Assembly (NCBI GenBank): GCA_016929955.1 | Contig: JAFGHU010000052.1 | Span: 1 to 63,503 of the forward strand | Direction of reading: 5' to 3' | DNA: 63,503 bases | DNA from: Bacteroidales bacterium | GTDB lineage: Bacteria > Bacteroidota > Bacteroidia > Bacteroidales > UBA12170 | In this document: positions 20,401-29,272 of the stretch, in pieces | Numbering within the stretch: the first letter of the stretch is position 1 | Layout: every line of letters starts with the position of its first letter | Translations under genes and position numbers: made by a program | Notes under the pieces: model-generated | Databases searched by the model: none | What the model was told of the DNA's origin: nothing | The model's input: only the letters and a program-made list of their open reading frames with translations

Positions 20401-21761
20401 CAAATGATTCAAAATATGATGCTGTTTTAAGAACACTTGACCGAGAGCGCCAAGCAAGAAGATCGGCCGAAAAAATTATTGAGGAAAAGAGTTTGGAAAT
20501 TTACCTGGTTAATCAGGAATTATTAGAACTGAATCAGGATCTTGAGCGTAGAATTGCCGAAAGAACACAAGCTATTGAGGCAAGCAAAGCAGAGCTTGAA
20601 ATTGCAAAAAAAATAGCGGAAGATGCCACTTCGGCCAAGTCTTCTTTCTTATCCAATATGAGTCACGAAATTAGAACGCCACTAAATGGGATCATCAGTA
20701 TTTCTGAACTTTTGTTAGACGAAAAACTACCCGAAAAAGCAATGGGCATGCTGGGCTCCATAAAATATTCAGCAGATAATTTACTAAAAATAATCAATGA
20801 AATTCTCGATTTTTCAAAAATTGAAGCCGGAAAAATTTCTTTCGAAGCTATCGATTTTGATCTTCATCGTCTTTTAAAAGAGTTGATAAAAAATTTAGAG
20901 TTTTCCGCAAAAGCAAAAGGCATAGATTTAATTGCCGATTTTGACAAAGACCTTCCCGCGCGAATAAATGGCGACCCTGTAAAACTGAGTCAAATACTCA
21001 CAAATCTAATTGGAAACGCCATAAAATTCACATTAAACGGCTATGTAAAACTAATTGTAAAAAAGAGTGATACAGACTTGGAAAACGGGAAAATGGGGCT
21101 CTATATTTGCGTTAAAGATTCGGGAATCGGAATTCCAAAAGAAAAGCTCGAAAGCATTTTCCAAAGTTTTGTACAGAGCGATTCATCAACAACACGTCAT
21201 TTTGGAGGAACCGGATTAGGACTTACCATTAGCAAAAATTTTGTTGAGCTTCAAGGCGGAACAATCAAAGTCGAAAGCGAGTTAAACAAAGGTTCGCGGT
21301 TTATTATTCACTATCCTTATTCCTCGTGTAAAAAAGAGCAAGACAGTAGCGAAAGCAAGCCATACGAATTTATTCCATTACCCATCAAGGTTTTACTTGT
21401 TGAAGACAATAAACTAAATCAATTTGTGGCTTCGCAGTTTTTGCATAAATGGAAATCGACTGTGGATATTGCCAATAATGGGAAAGAAGCCGTTTATCTT
21501 TTATCCAAAAATAAGTACGACGTTATTTTAATGGACGTTCAAATGCCTGAAATGAATGGGCTGGAAGCATCCAGGTTGATTAGAGATAAAAACTCCAACG
21601 TTTTACAACACAATATTCCCATTATAGCATTAACGGCTAACGCATTCGAAAAATCAAGAAAAGAAATTGCCGATGCCGGAATGAACGAATTTATTTCAAA
21701 GCCTTTGCGGCCTGAACTTATGCATGGCATATTAAAAACTTTAACCTTAGACCGAAAATAA
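20397..21761 (+). CDS. hybrid histidine kinase (coiled coil-HisKA-HATPase-REC), H-NOX associated
   Basis: [33 protein letters not shown]; receiver [10 protein letters not shown]...[13 protein letters not shown]. No N-terminal PAS, GAF or TM domain seen. Confidence 0.93.
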   Translation: MTNDSKYDAVLRTLDRERQARRSAEKIIEEKSLEIYLVNQELLELNQDLERRIAERTQAIEASKAELEIAKKIAEDATSAKSSFLSNMSHEIRTPLNGIISISELLLDEKLPEKAMGMLGSIKYSADNLLKIINEILDFSKIEAGKISFEAIDFDLHRLLKELIKNLEFSAKAKGIDLIADFDKDLPARINGDPVKLSQILTNLIGNAIKFTLNGYVKLIVKKSDTDLENGKMGLYICVKDSGIGIPKEKLESIFQSFVQSDSSTTRHFGGTGLGLTISKNFVELQGGTIKVESELNKGSRFIIHYPYSSCKKEQDSSESKPYEFIPLPIKVLLVEDNKLNQFVASQFLHKWKSTVDIANNGKEAVYLLSKNKYDVILMDVQMPEMNGLEASRLIRDKNSNVLQHNIPIIALTANAFEKSRKEIADAGMNEFISKPLRPELMHGILKTLTLDRK

Positions 21762-21762
21762 A

Positions 21763-22236
21763 ATGACATCAATAAACTTTAAAACAAAGGATATCGTTCA
21801 AATATTAAGCCTATTCAGTCAGGAGGTTGAAGAAATGTTTTTTGTTGTTGATAAAAAAATGAAAGTGCATTACTACAACAAAGCATTTAGCGAATATTTT
21901 AAACTGAATTCGGAAGAGATTCTCAATGCCTATTTCGGAACAGCATTGGCTTGTAATAATATTGTAAAAGATGGACGTTCGTGTACGAAAACAACCTATT
22001 GCCAATTTTGCGAAATCAACTTAAACCTAAATCGCATTCTAAACAAAAAGATTCCACGCGCAGATTTCGATCTTGTTCGAGAGTTTAATATACTGAACGA
22101 ACCTTTGATAAAACATTTACAATTTAAAATTCTTCCGCTTCAAATTCAGGAGAATAGCTATGCATTATGTGTTTTAAAAGACCTTAGGGAAAACGATCAT
22201 TTGCGTCTTTATCAAAATCCGAGCGATTCTATTTAA
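21763..22236 (+). CDS. stand-alone PAS-like protein with a four-cysteine motif
   Basis: MFFVVDKKMKVHYYNKAFSEYFKLNSEEILNAYFG (PAS-like), then ACNNIVKDGRSCTKTTYCQFCEI (C64-x9-C74-x5-C80-x2-C83). Confidence 0.75.
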   Translation: MTSINFKTKDIVQILSLFSQEVEEMFFVVDKKMKVHYYNKAFSEYFKLNSEEILNAYFGTALACNNIVKDGRSCTKTTYCQFCEINLNLNRILNKKIPRADFDLVREFNILNEPLIKHLQFKILPLQIQENSYALCVLKDLRENDHLRLYQNPSDSI

Positions 22237-22247
22237 AAAATACTATG

Positions 22248-22255
22248 TAAATTTG
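22248..22255 (+). promoter_or_regulatory. candidate -7 box TAAATTTG upstream of crcB
   Basis: TAnnTTTG match 20 nt before the crcB ATG. Confidence 0.4.
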
Positions 22256-22274
22256 CAGTAGCTCAATCTATCTT

Positions 22275-22658
22275 ATGAAATTTCTATATCTTGCTTTTGG
22301 TGGAAGTATTGGAGCCATTCTTCGTTATTTATTATCGGCCCTCCCCCATAAAATCTATTGGGGTGTATTCCCCGTGGGGACACTGTTTGTAAATCTACTT
22401 GGCTCTTTTTTAATTGGCTTTGGTTTTATTTTGTTTGGAAAAGACAATATGCCTGAAAATCTAAAAATTTTTCTTTTTATTGGCATTTTAGGCAGCTTTA
22501 CCACCTTTTCAACCTTTATGTTTGAAAGTGTAAATTTATTTAAAGCGGGAGATATTAAATTCGCCTTATTCAATATTGCAGCTGCAAATATAATGGGTCT
22601 GTTTTTTGTATATTTGGGATACGTTATTGGCCAATATATTGTTAATCAAATCCACTAA
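22275..22658 (+). CDS. crcB: CrcB/Fluc fluoride efflux channel
   Basis: GGSIGAILRYLLS, FVNLLGSFLIGF and GILGSFTTFSTFMFE motifs. Confidence 0.95.
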   Translation: MKFLYLAFGGSIGAILRYLLSALPHKIYWGVFPVGTLFVNLLGSFLIGFGFILFGKDNMPENLKIFLFIGILGSFTTFSTFMFESVNLFKAGDIKFALFNIAAANIMGLFFVYLGYVIGQYIVNQIH

Positions 22659-22660
22659 TT

Positions 22661-22984
22661 ATGGAAGGTTTTGTAAAAAAAACAGAATTGCGGGTTATTT
22701 TCAACGAGAATGATTCCTACCATGGAAATAGTTTATGTCGTTTAATTGTAGAAGAAGCTCATAAGCTAGGGATTTCAGGAGCAACGGTTATTCAAACAAA
22801 AGGAGGCTACGGAAGTCGGCAGCTGGTGCATACTACTGATGTTTTAAGACTATCGGCCGAACTGCCCATCGTTATCTCTTTAGTAGATGATATCGAAAAA
22901 TTAAATCCTTTAATCGCTTACGTAAAAGAGCGCGCTAAAGGCGGATTAATTAGTTTGCAAGAGATCTGGGTGAACAGAAAATGA
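22661..22984 (+). CDS. DUF190 family protein
   Basis: LCRLIVEEAHKLGISGATVIQTKGGYGSR and LPIVISLVDDIEKLNPLI; adjacent to crcB. Confidence 0.9.
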   Translation: MEGFVKKTELRVIFNENDSYHGNSLCRLIVEEAHKLGISGATVIQTKGGYGSRQLVHTTDVLRLSAELPIVISLVDDIEKLNPLIAYVKERAKGGLISLQEIWVNRK

Positions 22985-22985
22985 A

Positions 22986-23555
22986 ATGATTGAACTTGAG
23001 CCACATTACAATTGGCGCGAATATTATACCGCCGAAACCGACGAGCGATCGCCTTTTTACGGGCGAGAGTATAGCGAAATCATGCTCAATAATCATATAT
23101 ACAACACCTATATTCATCCTCAATGGGACGAATTTGGTTCGCTAACCCTGTATATGAAAATACTCTTTACCGATTACCAAAAAGGATTTACTATTTGGGA
23201 GTTTATTGGCGAATGGAATGATACTTTGTATAACGATATCATGTATTTGTACCGAAACGTGGTGGAAGAAATGGTGGAGCAAGGCATTCAAAAATTTATT
23301 TTGATTGGTGAAAACGTCTTGAATTTTCATGCTGACGACGATAGTTATTATCAAGAATGGTTTGATAATTTAGATGATGGCTGGATAGTGGGCTTAAATT
23401 TTTTGGAACATAATTTACACGAAATGAGAGCTTCGCGTCTTGATTATTATATTTCTTTTGGTGGAGATTTTGATTATATCGATTGGCGCACCTATAATCC
23501 ACAAAAGCTTTTTGAAAAAATTGACAATCAAATGCGCTATCGTTTGGGAGAATAA
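22986..23555 (+). CDS. conserved hypothetical acidic/aromatic protein
   Basis: 189-aa ORF starting 1 nt after the DUF190 stop; no known motif recognised. Confidence 0.7.
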   Translation: MIELEPHYNWREYYTAETDERSPFYGREYSEIMLNNHIYNTYIHPQWDEFGSLTLYMKILFTDYQKGFTIWEFIGEWNDTLYNDIMYLYRNVVEEMVEQGIQKFILIGENVLNFHADDDSYYQEWFDNLDDGWIVGLNFLEHNLHEMRASRLDYYISFGGDFDYIDWRTYNPQKLFEKIDNQMRYRLGE

Positions 23556-23571
23556 ATTTTGGTATTTTTGG

Positions 23572-23610
23572 TATAGTGATACGATGACTGCGAGTCATCG
23601 TATCACTATA
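23572..23610. repeat. perfect 18-bp inverted repeat with 3-nt loop
   Basis: tatagtgatacgatgact-gcg-agtcatcgtatcactata. Confidence 0.95.
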
Positions 23611-23652
23611 GCGCAAAAGTAAAATCAAATATTTTGCAAGCAAAATAACATT

Positions 23653-23928
23653 TTGTTGATGAAGAAAACAGTTTCTATTCTTGTTTCAGGTCGCGTTCAA
23701 GGCGTTGGATTTCGTTATTATACACGAAAAAAAGCAGAAGAATGCAAGGTAACAGGTTTTGTACAAAATAAAAGCGACGGCTCCGTTTATATTGAAGCTT
23801 CCGGAGAAGAAATTGATATTGATACATTTATTGATTGGTGCAAACAAGGGCCTGCTTGGGCGAAAGTTTCTAAGGCAGAAATTAGCAATTTACCAAATCA
23901 CGAGTGGAAAGCGTTTGAGATAAGATAG
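23653..23928 (+). CDS. acylphosphatase
   Basis: VSGRVQGVGFRYYTRKKAEE and GFVQNKSDGSVYIEASGE. Confidence 0.95.
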   Translation: MLMKKTVSILVSGRVQGVGFRYYTRKKAEECKVTGFVQNKSDGSVYIEASGEEIDIDTFIDWCKQGPAWAKVSKAEISNLPNHEWKAFEIR

Positions 23929-24036
23929 ATCATTTTCTGTTATATCATTCTTTTGAATAACCCTTTCTTTCGATACTCTATTGGAACTTTGCAATCAATA
24001 TTTAATCGTGTAAGACAATGAAATGCGCCAAGAACG

Positions 24037-24729
24037 CTAAGTTTTGAAGTCTACTAGTTTAATCGCTTGTGTAATTTCTCTTTTTCCCGGAGGGCCTGGT
24101 AACGCATTCAAAGAAAATCCGGCAGCCTTTAAAGCGCGTTTTACTTTCCCTTTTGCAGAATACGTCATCAAAATCCCTTGGGGTTTCATCGCCTGATAGA
24201 TTTTTCGGAAAATTTCTTCTGTCCAAAGTTCAGGTTGTAAATCGGGATTAAAAGCATCAAAATAAACCAAATCGAAAGCCTCTTTTGGAAATTTAAAATC
24301 CTCCAGTTTAATTTTCCTTTTTTCAAAACTAAAATTTGGATTTATCTCTATTCGCTGATGCCAATTACTTAAATGCAAAGCATTAAATTGTCGCTCTAAC
24401 TCAATGGATAATTCCAATCTTTCTGAAAAGTTCAACATTTCAATCAATTCCAGTTCGATTGGATAAGCTTCAATTGAAAAATAATTGAGTTGAATATCGT
24501 TTTTAATGGCAAACAATCCGCTTAACAAAGCATTTAAACCTGTTCCAAAGCCCATTTCAAAAATAGAAATCTCCTTTCGTTCCTGTGCTTTTTTAAGCAA
24601 TCCGTTTTTTATGAAAATATGCTCTGATTCTTGAATAGCTCCATGCGTGGAATGAAAATTTTCATCTTTTCCAATCAGCTCCAAGGTTGTACTTCCGTCT
24701 TCGGTAATTCGAATTTTACGTTTATTCAT
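24037..24729 (-). CDS. mnmD: MnmD-like tRNA (5-methylaminomethyl-2-thiouridine)-methyltransferase
   Basis: FEMGFGTGLNALLS, FDLVYFDAFNPDLQPELWTEEIF and LMTYSAKGKVKRALKAAGF; start reset to MNKRKIRITEDGS. Confidence 0.88.
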   Translation of the reverse strand: MNKRKIRITEDGSTTLELIGKDENFHSTHGAIQESEHIFIKNGLLKKAQERKEISIFEMGFGTGLNALLSGLFAIKNDIQLNYFSIEAYPIELELIEMLNFSERLELSIELERQFNALHLSNWHQRIEINPNFSFEKRKIKLEDFKFPKEAFDLVYFDAFNPDLQPELWTEEIFRKIYQAMKPQGILMTYSAKGKVKRALKAAGFSLNALPGPPGKREITQAIKLVDFKT

Positions 24730-24783
24730 CGAGGCAAAAGTACAAGAAGTTTTTTTTGTATCTTTATAAAAATTAAATGCCTT

Positions 24784-25512
24784 ATGTTGACGCAATTACA
24801 CCAAAACAAAATTTTGTTTTTGGATATTGAAACAACAGCTCAATATCCTCAATATGAAGAAATACCCGAGCGCTTGCGCCTACTATGGGATAAAAAGGCT
24901 GCGCTATTAACAAAAGACGAAACCGTAGATGCCAAACAGCTCTACGAACGTGCCGGTATTTATGCTGAATTTGGAAAAATCGTATGCATTTCTGTTGGTT
25001 ATTATGAAAAGAAACTTCAGAAATTCCGAATCAAATCCTTTTTTGGTCATACCGAAAAAACCTTGTTACTTGCCTTTGCTCATTTATTAAATAAGCATTT
25101 CAACTCATCCGACGATTTAATGTGTGCGCACAATGGCAAAGAATTCGACTTTCCATATATCGCTCGTCGCTTGTTAATTAATCAAATAAAATTACCCAAA
25201 ATGTTAGATATCGCAGGCAAAAAACCTTGGGAAATACAGCATCTGGATACCATGGAGTTATGGAAATTCGGCGATTACAAGCATTATACTTCACTCGATT
25301 TGTTAACGGCTATTTTTGATATTCCATCGCCTAAATCTGATATTGACGGAAGCCAGGTTAATAAAGTGTATTGGGAAAATGGTGATATAAAGCGAATAGC
25401 GGAATATTGCCAAAATGATGTGCTTGCCTTGGCACAGCTTTTCAATGCATATCAAGGCTATCCTTTATATCCGGATTCTGATATAGAATATGCTACGCTG
25501 GAAGAACTCTAA
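24784..25512 (+). CDS. predicted 3'-5' exonuclease (PolB-exonuclease-related)
   Basis: ILFLDIETTA, MCAHNGKEFDFPYIARRL and RIAEYCQNDVLALAQLF ExoI/II/III motifs; start moved to the internal Met to fit the divergent mnmD start. Confidence 0.85.
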   Translation: MLTQLHQNKILFLDIETTAQYPQYEEIPERLRLLWDKKAALLTKDETVDAKQLYERAGIYAEFGKIVCISVGYYEKKLQKFRIKSFFGHTEKTLLLAFAHLLNKHFNSSDDLMCAHNGKEFDFPYIARRLLINQIKLPKMLDIAGKKPWEIQHLDTMELWKFGDYKHYTSLDLLTAIFDIPSPKSDIDGSQVNKVYWENGDIKRIAEYCQNDVLALAQLFNAYQGYPLYPDSDIEYATLEEL

Positions 25513-25518
25513 AAAAGA

Positions 25519-25540
25519 AGCCTCACTTTTCAGCGAGGCT
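25519..25540. terminator. hairpin between convergent exonuclease and hydA genes
   Basis: agcctc-acttttcagc-gaggct with adjacent A/T tracts. Confidence 0.55.
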
Positions 25541-25552
25541 CTTTCACTTTGC

Positions 25553-27337
25553 CTAATAATGATTTCTTTTCTTATAGGTTGTGTGTAATAGACTATGCGA
25601 TACGTGACTAAGTGGTTCCTTTAAAAATTCCTCATAGATTTGAATGATTTCAGGATTTTCGTGTGATTTCCGAATTGGCATATTCATATCTTCTTCATAA
25701 ATAGCAGCAATTCTTTTCTTACGAATTTCTTCGTTTGTGGGAATGGGTTGTCCACCGCCACCAATACAGCCACCCGGACAAGCCATTACTTCGATAAAAT
25801 GATAGGGCGATTGACCGGCAGCAACCTGATCCATAATTTTACGGGCGTTGATTAAGCCATGTGCAACGGCCACTTTTAATTCCACGCCTTCTAAAAAGCT
25901 CCAGGCTGGCAAGCATCCTTCAATAACTATTGAAGCCTCTTTAATTCCTTCCAATCCCCGAACCGGCATAACGTTTAGATTCTCAAAAGGAATTTCTTTT
26001 CCTGTAACCACTTCATATGCTGTACGTAATGCAGCCTCCATAACTCCTCCGGTAGCGCCAAAAATTACACCGGCACCGGTTGATTTCCCCATTATACTAT
26101 CGTAAACACCATCTTCTAATTCAGCAAAATTTAAACCCGCCTGTTTAATCATCAAACCAAGTTCACGTGTTGTTAATCCGGCATCGATATCTCTAAAACC
26201 GCTATCGTGCATTTCGGGCCTATTGGCTTCAAATTTCTTGGCTGCACAAGGCATAATGGCAACACTTACGATATCCTTTGGATCGATTCCTTTTTTCTGT
26301 GCATAATAGGTTTTCGATAAGGCTCCAAACATTTGTTGAGGCGATTTACACGTTGATAAATGGCCCAAATGATCGGGGAAAATATGTTCGATAAATTTTA
26401 CCCATCCCGGAGAGCAAGAGGTTATCATTGGAAGTTTGATACTATTATCCTTGTCAACCAAGACTTTTTTCAATCGTTGCAACAATTCATTGCCTTCTTC
26501 AACGATGGTTAAATCGGCAGAAAAATCGGTATCCAAAACAGAATCAACACCCAGTCTTTTCATAGCCGTAACCATCTTACCTGTAACTCTGGTTCCAACA
26601 GGATAACCAAGCATTTCACCTATCGCTACACGAACAGAAGGAGCAGTATTCATAACCACATGCTTTTGCTCATTACCAATAGCTTCCCAAACACGATCAA
26701 AATAGCGTCTTTCGGTTAAAGCTCCGGTTGGACAGCGGTTAACGCATTGACCGCAATTGGTACAAATAGCCTCATTTAAAGGAAGTTCCATAAAAGTAGA
26801 TATTTTCATATCTTTTCCTTTACCACTCACCGTAAGTGCATTTACATGTTGTAATTCTGCACAAGTTCTAACACAACGCTGACAACGGACGCATTTGCTA
26901 TCGTCTTTTTCTATCGACCAGGAAGATCGATCGATTTCTATATCCGGTTTTAAGACACTTAAGTATCTATTATTATCGATATTATATTCCGCCGAAAGCG
27001 TTTGCAGCTCACAATTCATACTACGGTAACAGGTGGTGCACTGCGTATTGTGTTCTGAAACCAAAAGTGCCACAATATCTTTTCTAGCATTGCGTACTTT
27101 AGGCGTATTTGTTTTAATCACCATGCCTTCTTCTGCAGGTACTGCGCAAGATGCGGACAAGGTATTTCTTCCTTCTACTTCAACAACACAAACGCGACAA
27201 TTTCCGGCAACACACAAATCTTCGTGATGACAAAGTGTTGGAATATGTACATTCACTTTTTTTGCAGCATCTAAAATGGTTTTCCCCTTTTCAATGGCTA
27301 CTTTTTTATTATCTATGGTTAAATTTATTACTGACAT
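25553..27337 (-). CDS. hydA: [FeFe] hydrogenase catalytic subunit (group A, NAD-linked HydA/HndD-like)
   Basis: H-cluster motifs TSCSPGWVK, IMPCAAKKFEA and MACPGGCIGGGGQP; N-terminal 2Fe-2S (CHHEDLCVAGNCRVC) and 2x[4Fe-4S] (CVRCQRCVRTC, CTNCGQCVNRC). Confidence 0.95.
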   Translation of the reverse strand: MSVINLTIDNKKVAIEKGKTILDAAKKVNVHIPTLCHHEDLCVAGNCRVCVVEVEGRNTLSASCAVPAEEGMVIKTNTPKVRNARKDIVALLVSEHNTQCTTCYRSMNCELQTLSAEYNIDNNRYLSVLKPDIEIDRSSWSIEKDDSKCVRCQRCVRTCAELQHVNALTVSGKGKDMKISTFMELPLNEAICTNCGQCVNRCPTGALTERRYFDRVWEAIGNEQKHVVMNTAPSVRVAIGEMLGYPVGTRVTGKMVTAMKRLGVDSVLDTDFSADLTIVEEGNELLQRLKKVLVDKDNSIKLPMITSCSPGWVKFIEHIFPDHLGHLSTCKSPQQMFGALSKTYYAQKKGIDPKDIVSVAIMPCAAKKFEANRPEMHDSGFRDIDAGLTTRELGLMIKQAGLNFAELEDGVYDSIMGKSTGAGVIFGATGGVMEAALRTAYEVVTGKEIPFENLNVMPVRGLEGIKEASIVIEGCLPAWSFLEGVELKVAVAHGLINARKIMDQVAAGQSPYHFIEVMACPGGCIGGGGQPIPTNEEIRKKRIAAIYEEDMNMPIRKSHENPEIIQIYEEFLKEPLSHVSHSLLHTTYKKRNHY

Positions 27338-27356
27338 AGCTTTCCTTTCTTTAGTT

Positions 27357-28523
27357 TTAGTAAATCATTTCTTCACGAAAATTCTTCACTATGGAAGAGA
27401 ACGAATTATGAACGGATTGACCTAAACCACATTTCGAGGCTACTTTCATTGTTTCCGTTAACTTTAAAAGCTGATTCAGGTAAGAAATAGGTTTTTCGCC
27501 AAATTTAACAGCTTCAATACCTTTTAAGAGTTGCTGTGTTCCCACTCGACAAGGCGTACACTGTCCGCACGATTCTTCGGCAAAAAATTCTAAATAATCT
27601 TTGAGTACATTATACATCGAGCGCGAAGAATTAAATATCATCATCGATCCACCCGTTGGTACTCCTTCGAATCCTATAATTTTACTGCTAAACTGCTTTC
27701 TGGGAACACAATGTCCGGAGGCACCGCCGATTTGCACTGCTTTCGTATCGCCATTGCCAAATTCTTTTACAAATTCATCAACACCAATTCCGAGTTCCAG
27801 CTCATAAATGCCTGCTTTAGTTGTATCACCCGAAACAGAAAAAACCTTAGAACCCCGAGAATCGTTAGTTCCTAATTTTTTAAAAGGTTCAACACCAATT
27901 CGAATAATCATTGTGCAATAAACCAAAGTTTCTACATTATTAATTATTGTAGGTTTTCCATTGTATCCACTCTTTGTGGGATAAGGAGGTTTGTTTCGGG
28001 GTTCTCCACGCCTACCTTCCATCGATTCGAAAAGCGCGCTTTCTTCGCCGCAAATATAGGCTCCACTTCCAGAGAACATCTTTATATTGAAATCCAAACC
28101 TAATTTTTGAATATTCTTGTTGAACTTATCAATAAGTGGATTTAAATCTTTCAAAAGGAAATTATATTCATTACGCAAATAAATAAAACCCTCTTTAGCC
28201 CCAATGGCATAAGCACATATAGCCATGCCAACTAAAACTTTACTTGGAACAACATCGAGAATTTCGCGGTCTTTAAAAGTCCCCGGCTCTCCCTCATCCG
28301 CATTACAAATCACGTATTTAATATCGCTTTTCTCCTCTTTGGCTAATTTCCATTTTAAACCTGTTGGAAAACCGGCGCCACCTCTACCTTTGAGTCCGGA
28401 ATTAATAATTTGCTCAATTATTTCATCGGGCTTCATAGCCAGCGCTTTTTTAACTACTTCGAGTGGATCGCAATTTGCGCAATCGAAAATGATATCTACT
28501 TTTTTTAACTGTTTTTGATTCAT
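27357..28523 (-). CDS. hydB: NuoF-like NADH/FMN subunit of the hydrogenase (HydB), short form
   Basis: GLKGRGGAGFPTGLKWK, CNADEGEPGTFKDRE, YICGEESALFESMEGRRGEPR and ESCGQCTPCRVGT; 388 aa. Confidence 0.92.
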   Translation of the reverse strand: MNQKQLKKVDIIFDCANCDPLEVVKKALAMKPDEIIEQIINSGLKGRGGAGFPTGLKWKLAKEEKSDIKYVICNADEGEPGTFKDREILDVVPSKVLVGMAICAYAIGAKEGFIYLRNEYNFLLKDLNPLIDKFNKNIQKLGLDFNIKMFSGSGAYICGEESALFESMEGRRGEPRNKPPYPTKSGYNGKPTIINNVETLVYCTMIIRIGVEPFKKLGTNDSRGSKVFSVSGDTTKAGIYELELGIGVDEFVKEFGNGDTKAVQIGGASGHCVPRKQFSSKIIGFEGVPTGGSMMIFNSSRSMYNVLKDYLEFFAEESCGQCTPCRVGTQQLLKGIEAVKFGEKPISYLNQLLKLTETMKVASKCGLGQSVHNSFSSIVKNFREEMIY

Positions 28524-28526
28524 AGC

Positions 28527-29006
28527 CTAGTAATTTATAAGGTGTTTAGGATCAATTTCTCGAATAATTTCAACCGCCCGTTCAGGTGTAATTTGCGGAT
28601 AAACAGTATCATTAATAATCATAACCGGACCTTTATGACACCAACCTAAACAATTACTTTCGATTAAAGTGAAATTTTTATCGCGAGTGGTTTCTCCAGA
28701 TTTAATTTTGAGCAACTTTTCGATCGTTTGCACTATTTCTTGTTTGCCGGCCATTTTGCAGCTTATTGTTTTACAAACCCGAATAATATTTTTGCCCATG
28801 GGTTTCGTAAATAAATACGTGTAAAAAGTAGCCGTTCCATATACTTCTGCCGATGAAATGTCTAAGGCTTTGGCTATTTCTACCATCGCGTATTCAGAAA
28901 GGTAGTTTTCTTTAGCCACTACACCCTGCAAAATAGGCAATAAGCTATTGCGGGAATTCCCATGCTTTTTAACAAGTTCATCAACCAAATTTGTTGTTTC
29001 CACCAT
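28527..29006 (-). CDS. hydC: NuoE-like 2Fe-2S subunit of the hydrogenase (HydC)
   Basis: EVYGTATFYTYLF, CKTISCKMAG and ESNCLGWCHKGPVMIIND. Confidence 0.92.
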   Translation of the reverse strand: MVETTNLVDELVKKHGNSRNSLLPILQGVVAKENYLSEYAMVEIAKALDISSAEVYGTATFYTYLFTKPMGKNIIRVCKTISCKMAGKQEIVQTIEKLLKIKSGETTRDKNFTLIESNCLGWCHKGPVMIINDTVYPQITPERAVEIIREIDPKHLINY

Positions 29007-29019
29007 GACAATAATTTTA

Positions 29020-29037
29020 TTGTTATTTATTTCACAA
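29020..29037. promoter_or_regulatory. Rex-like operator candidate 1 (hydC-proximal)
   Basis: TTGTTATTTATTTCACAA: TTGTTA-N6-TCACAA, 14 to 31 nt upstream of the hydC ATG. Confidence 0.6.
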
Positions 29038-29042
29038 AGATA
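29035..29042 (-). promoter_or_regulatory. candidate -7 box of the hydCBA promoter
   Basis: Minus strand TATCTTTG (TAnnTTTG), between the two Rex-like boxes and overlapping the proximal one by 3 nt. Confidence 0.5.
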
Positions 29043-29050
29043 TTGTTTTA

Positions 29051-29068
29051 TTGTTATATAATTAACAA
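29051..29068. promoter_or_regulatory. Rex-like operator candidate 2 (distal)
   Basis: TTGTTATATAATTAACAA: perfect TTGTTA-N6-TAACAA inverted repeat, starting 31 bp from candidate 1. Confidence 0.62.
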
Positions 29069-29272
29069 TACTACTTTAGGAAACTAAAATTTAAATCTAT
29101 TCTAAATAAGATTACCTTGTATTTATCTGTTTTTCTGTATTTTACAAAATCTATATTTTCTTATTTAGAAATATAAAGACCATATAAATAGCGATTTCGC
29201 AGCAATTATATGCTTGCTATTAATTTTTGAATATACTTGAAAATAAATGGTTTGAATTGTAAAATATCTTTG

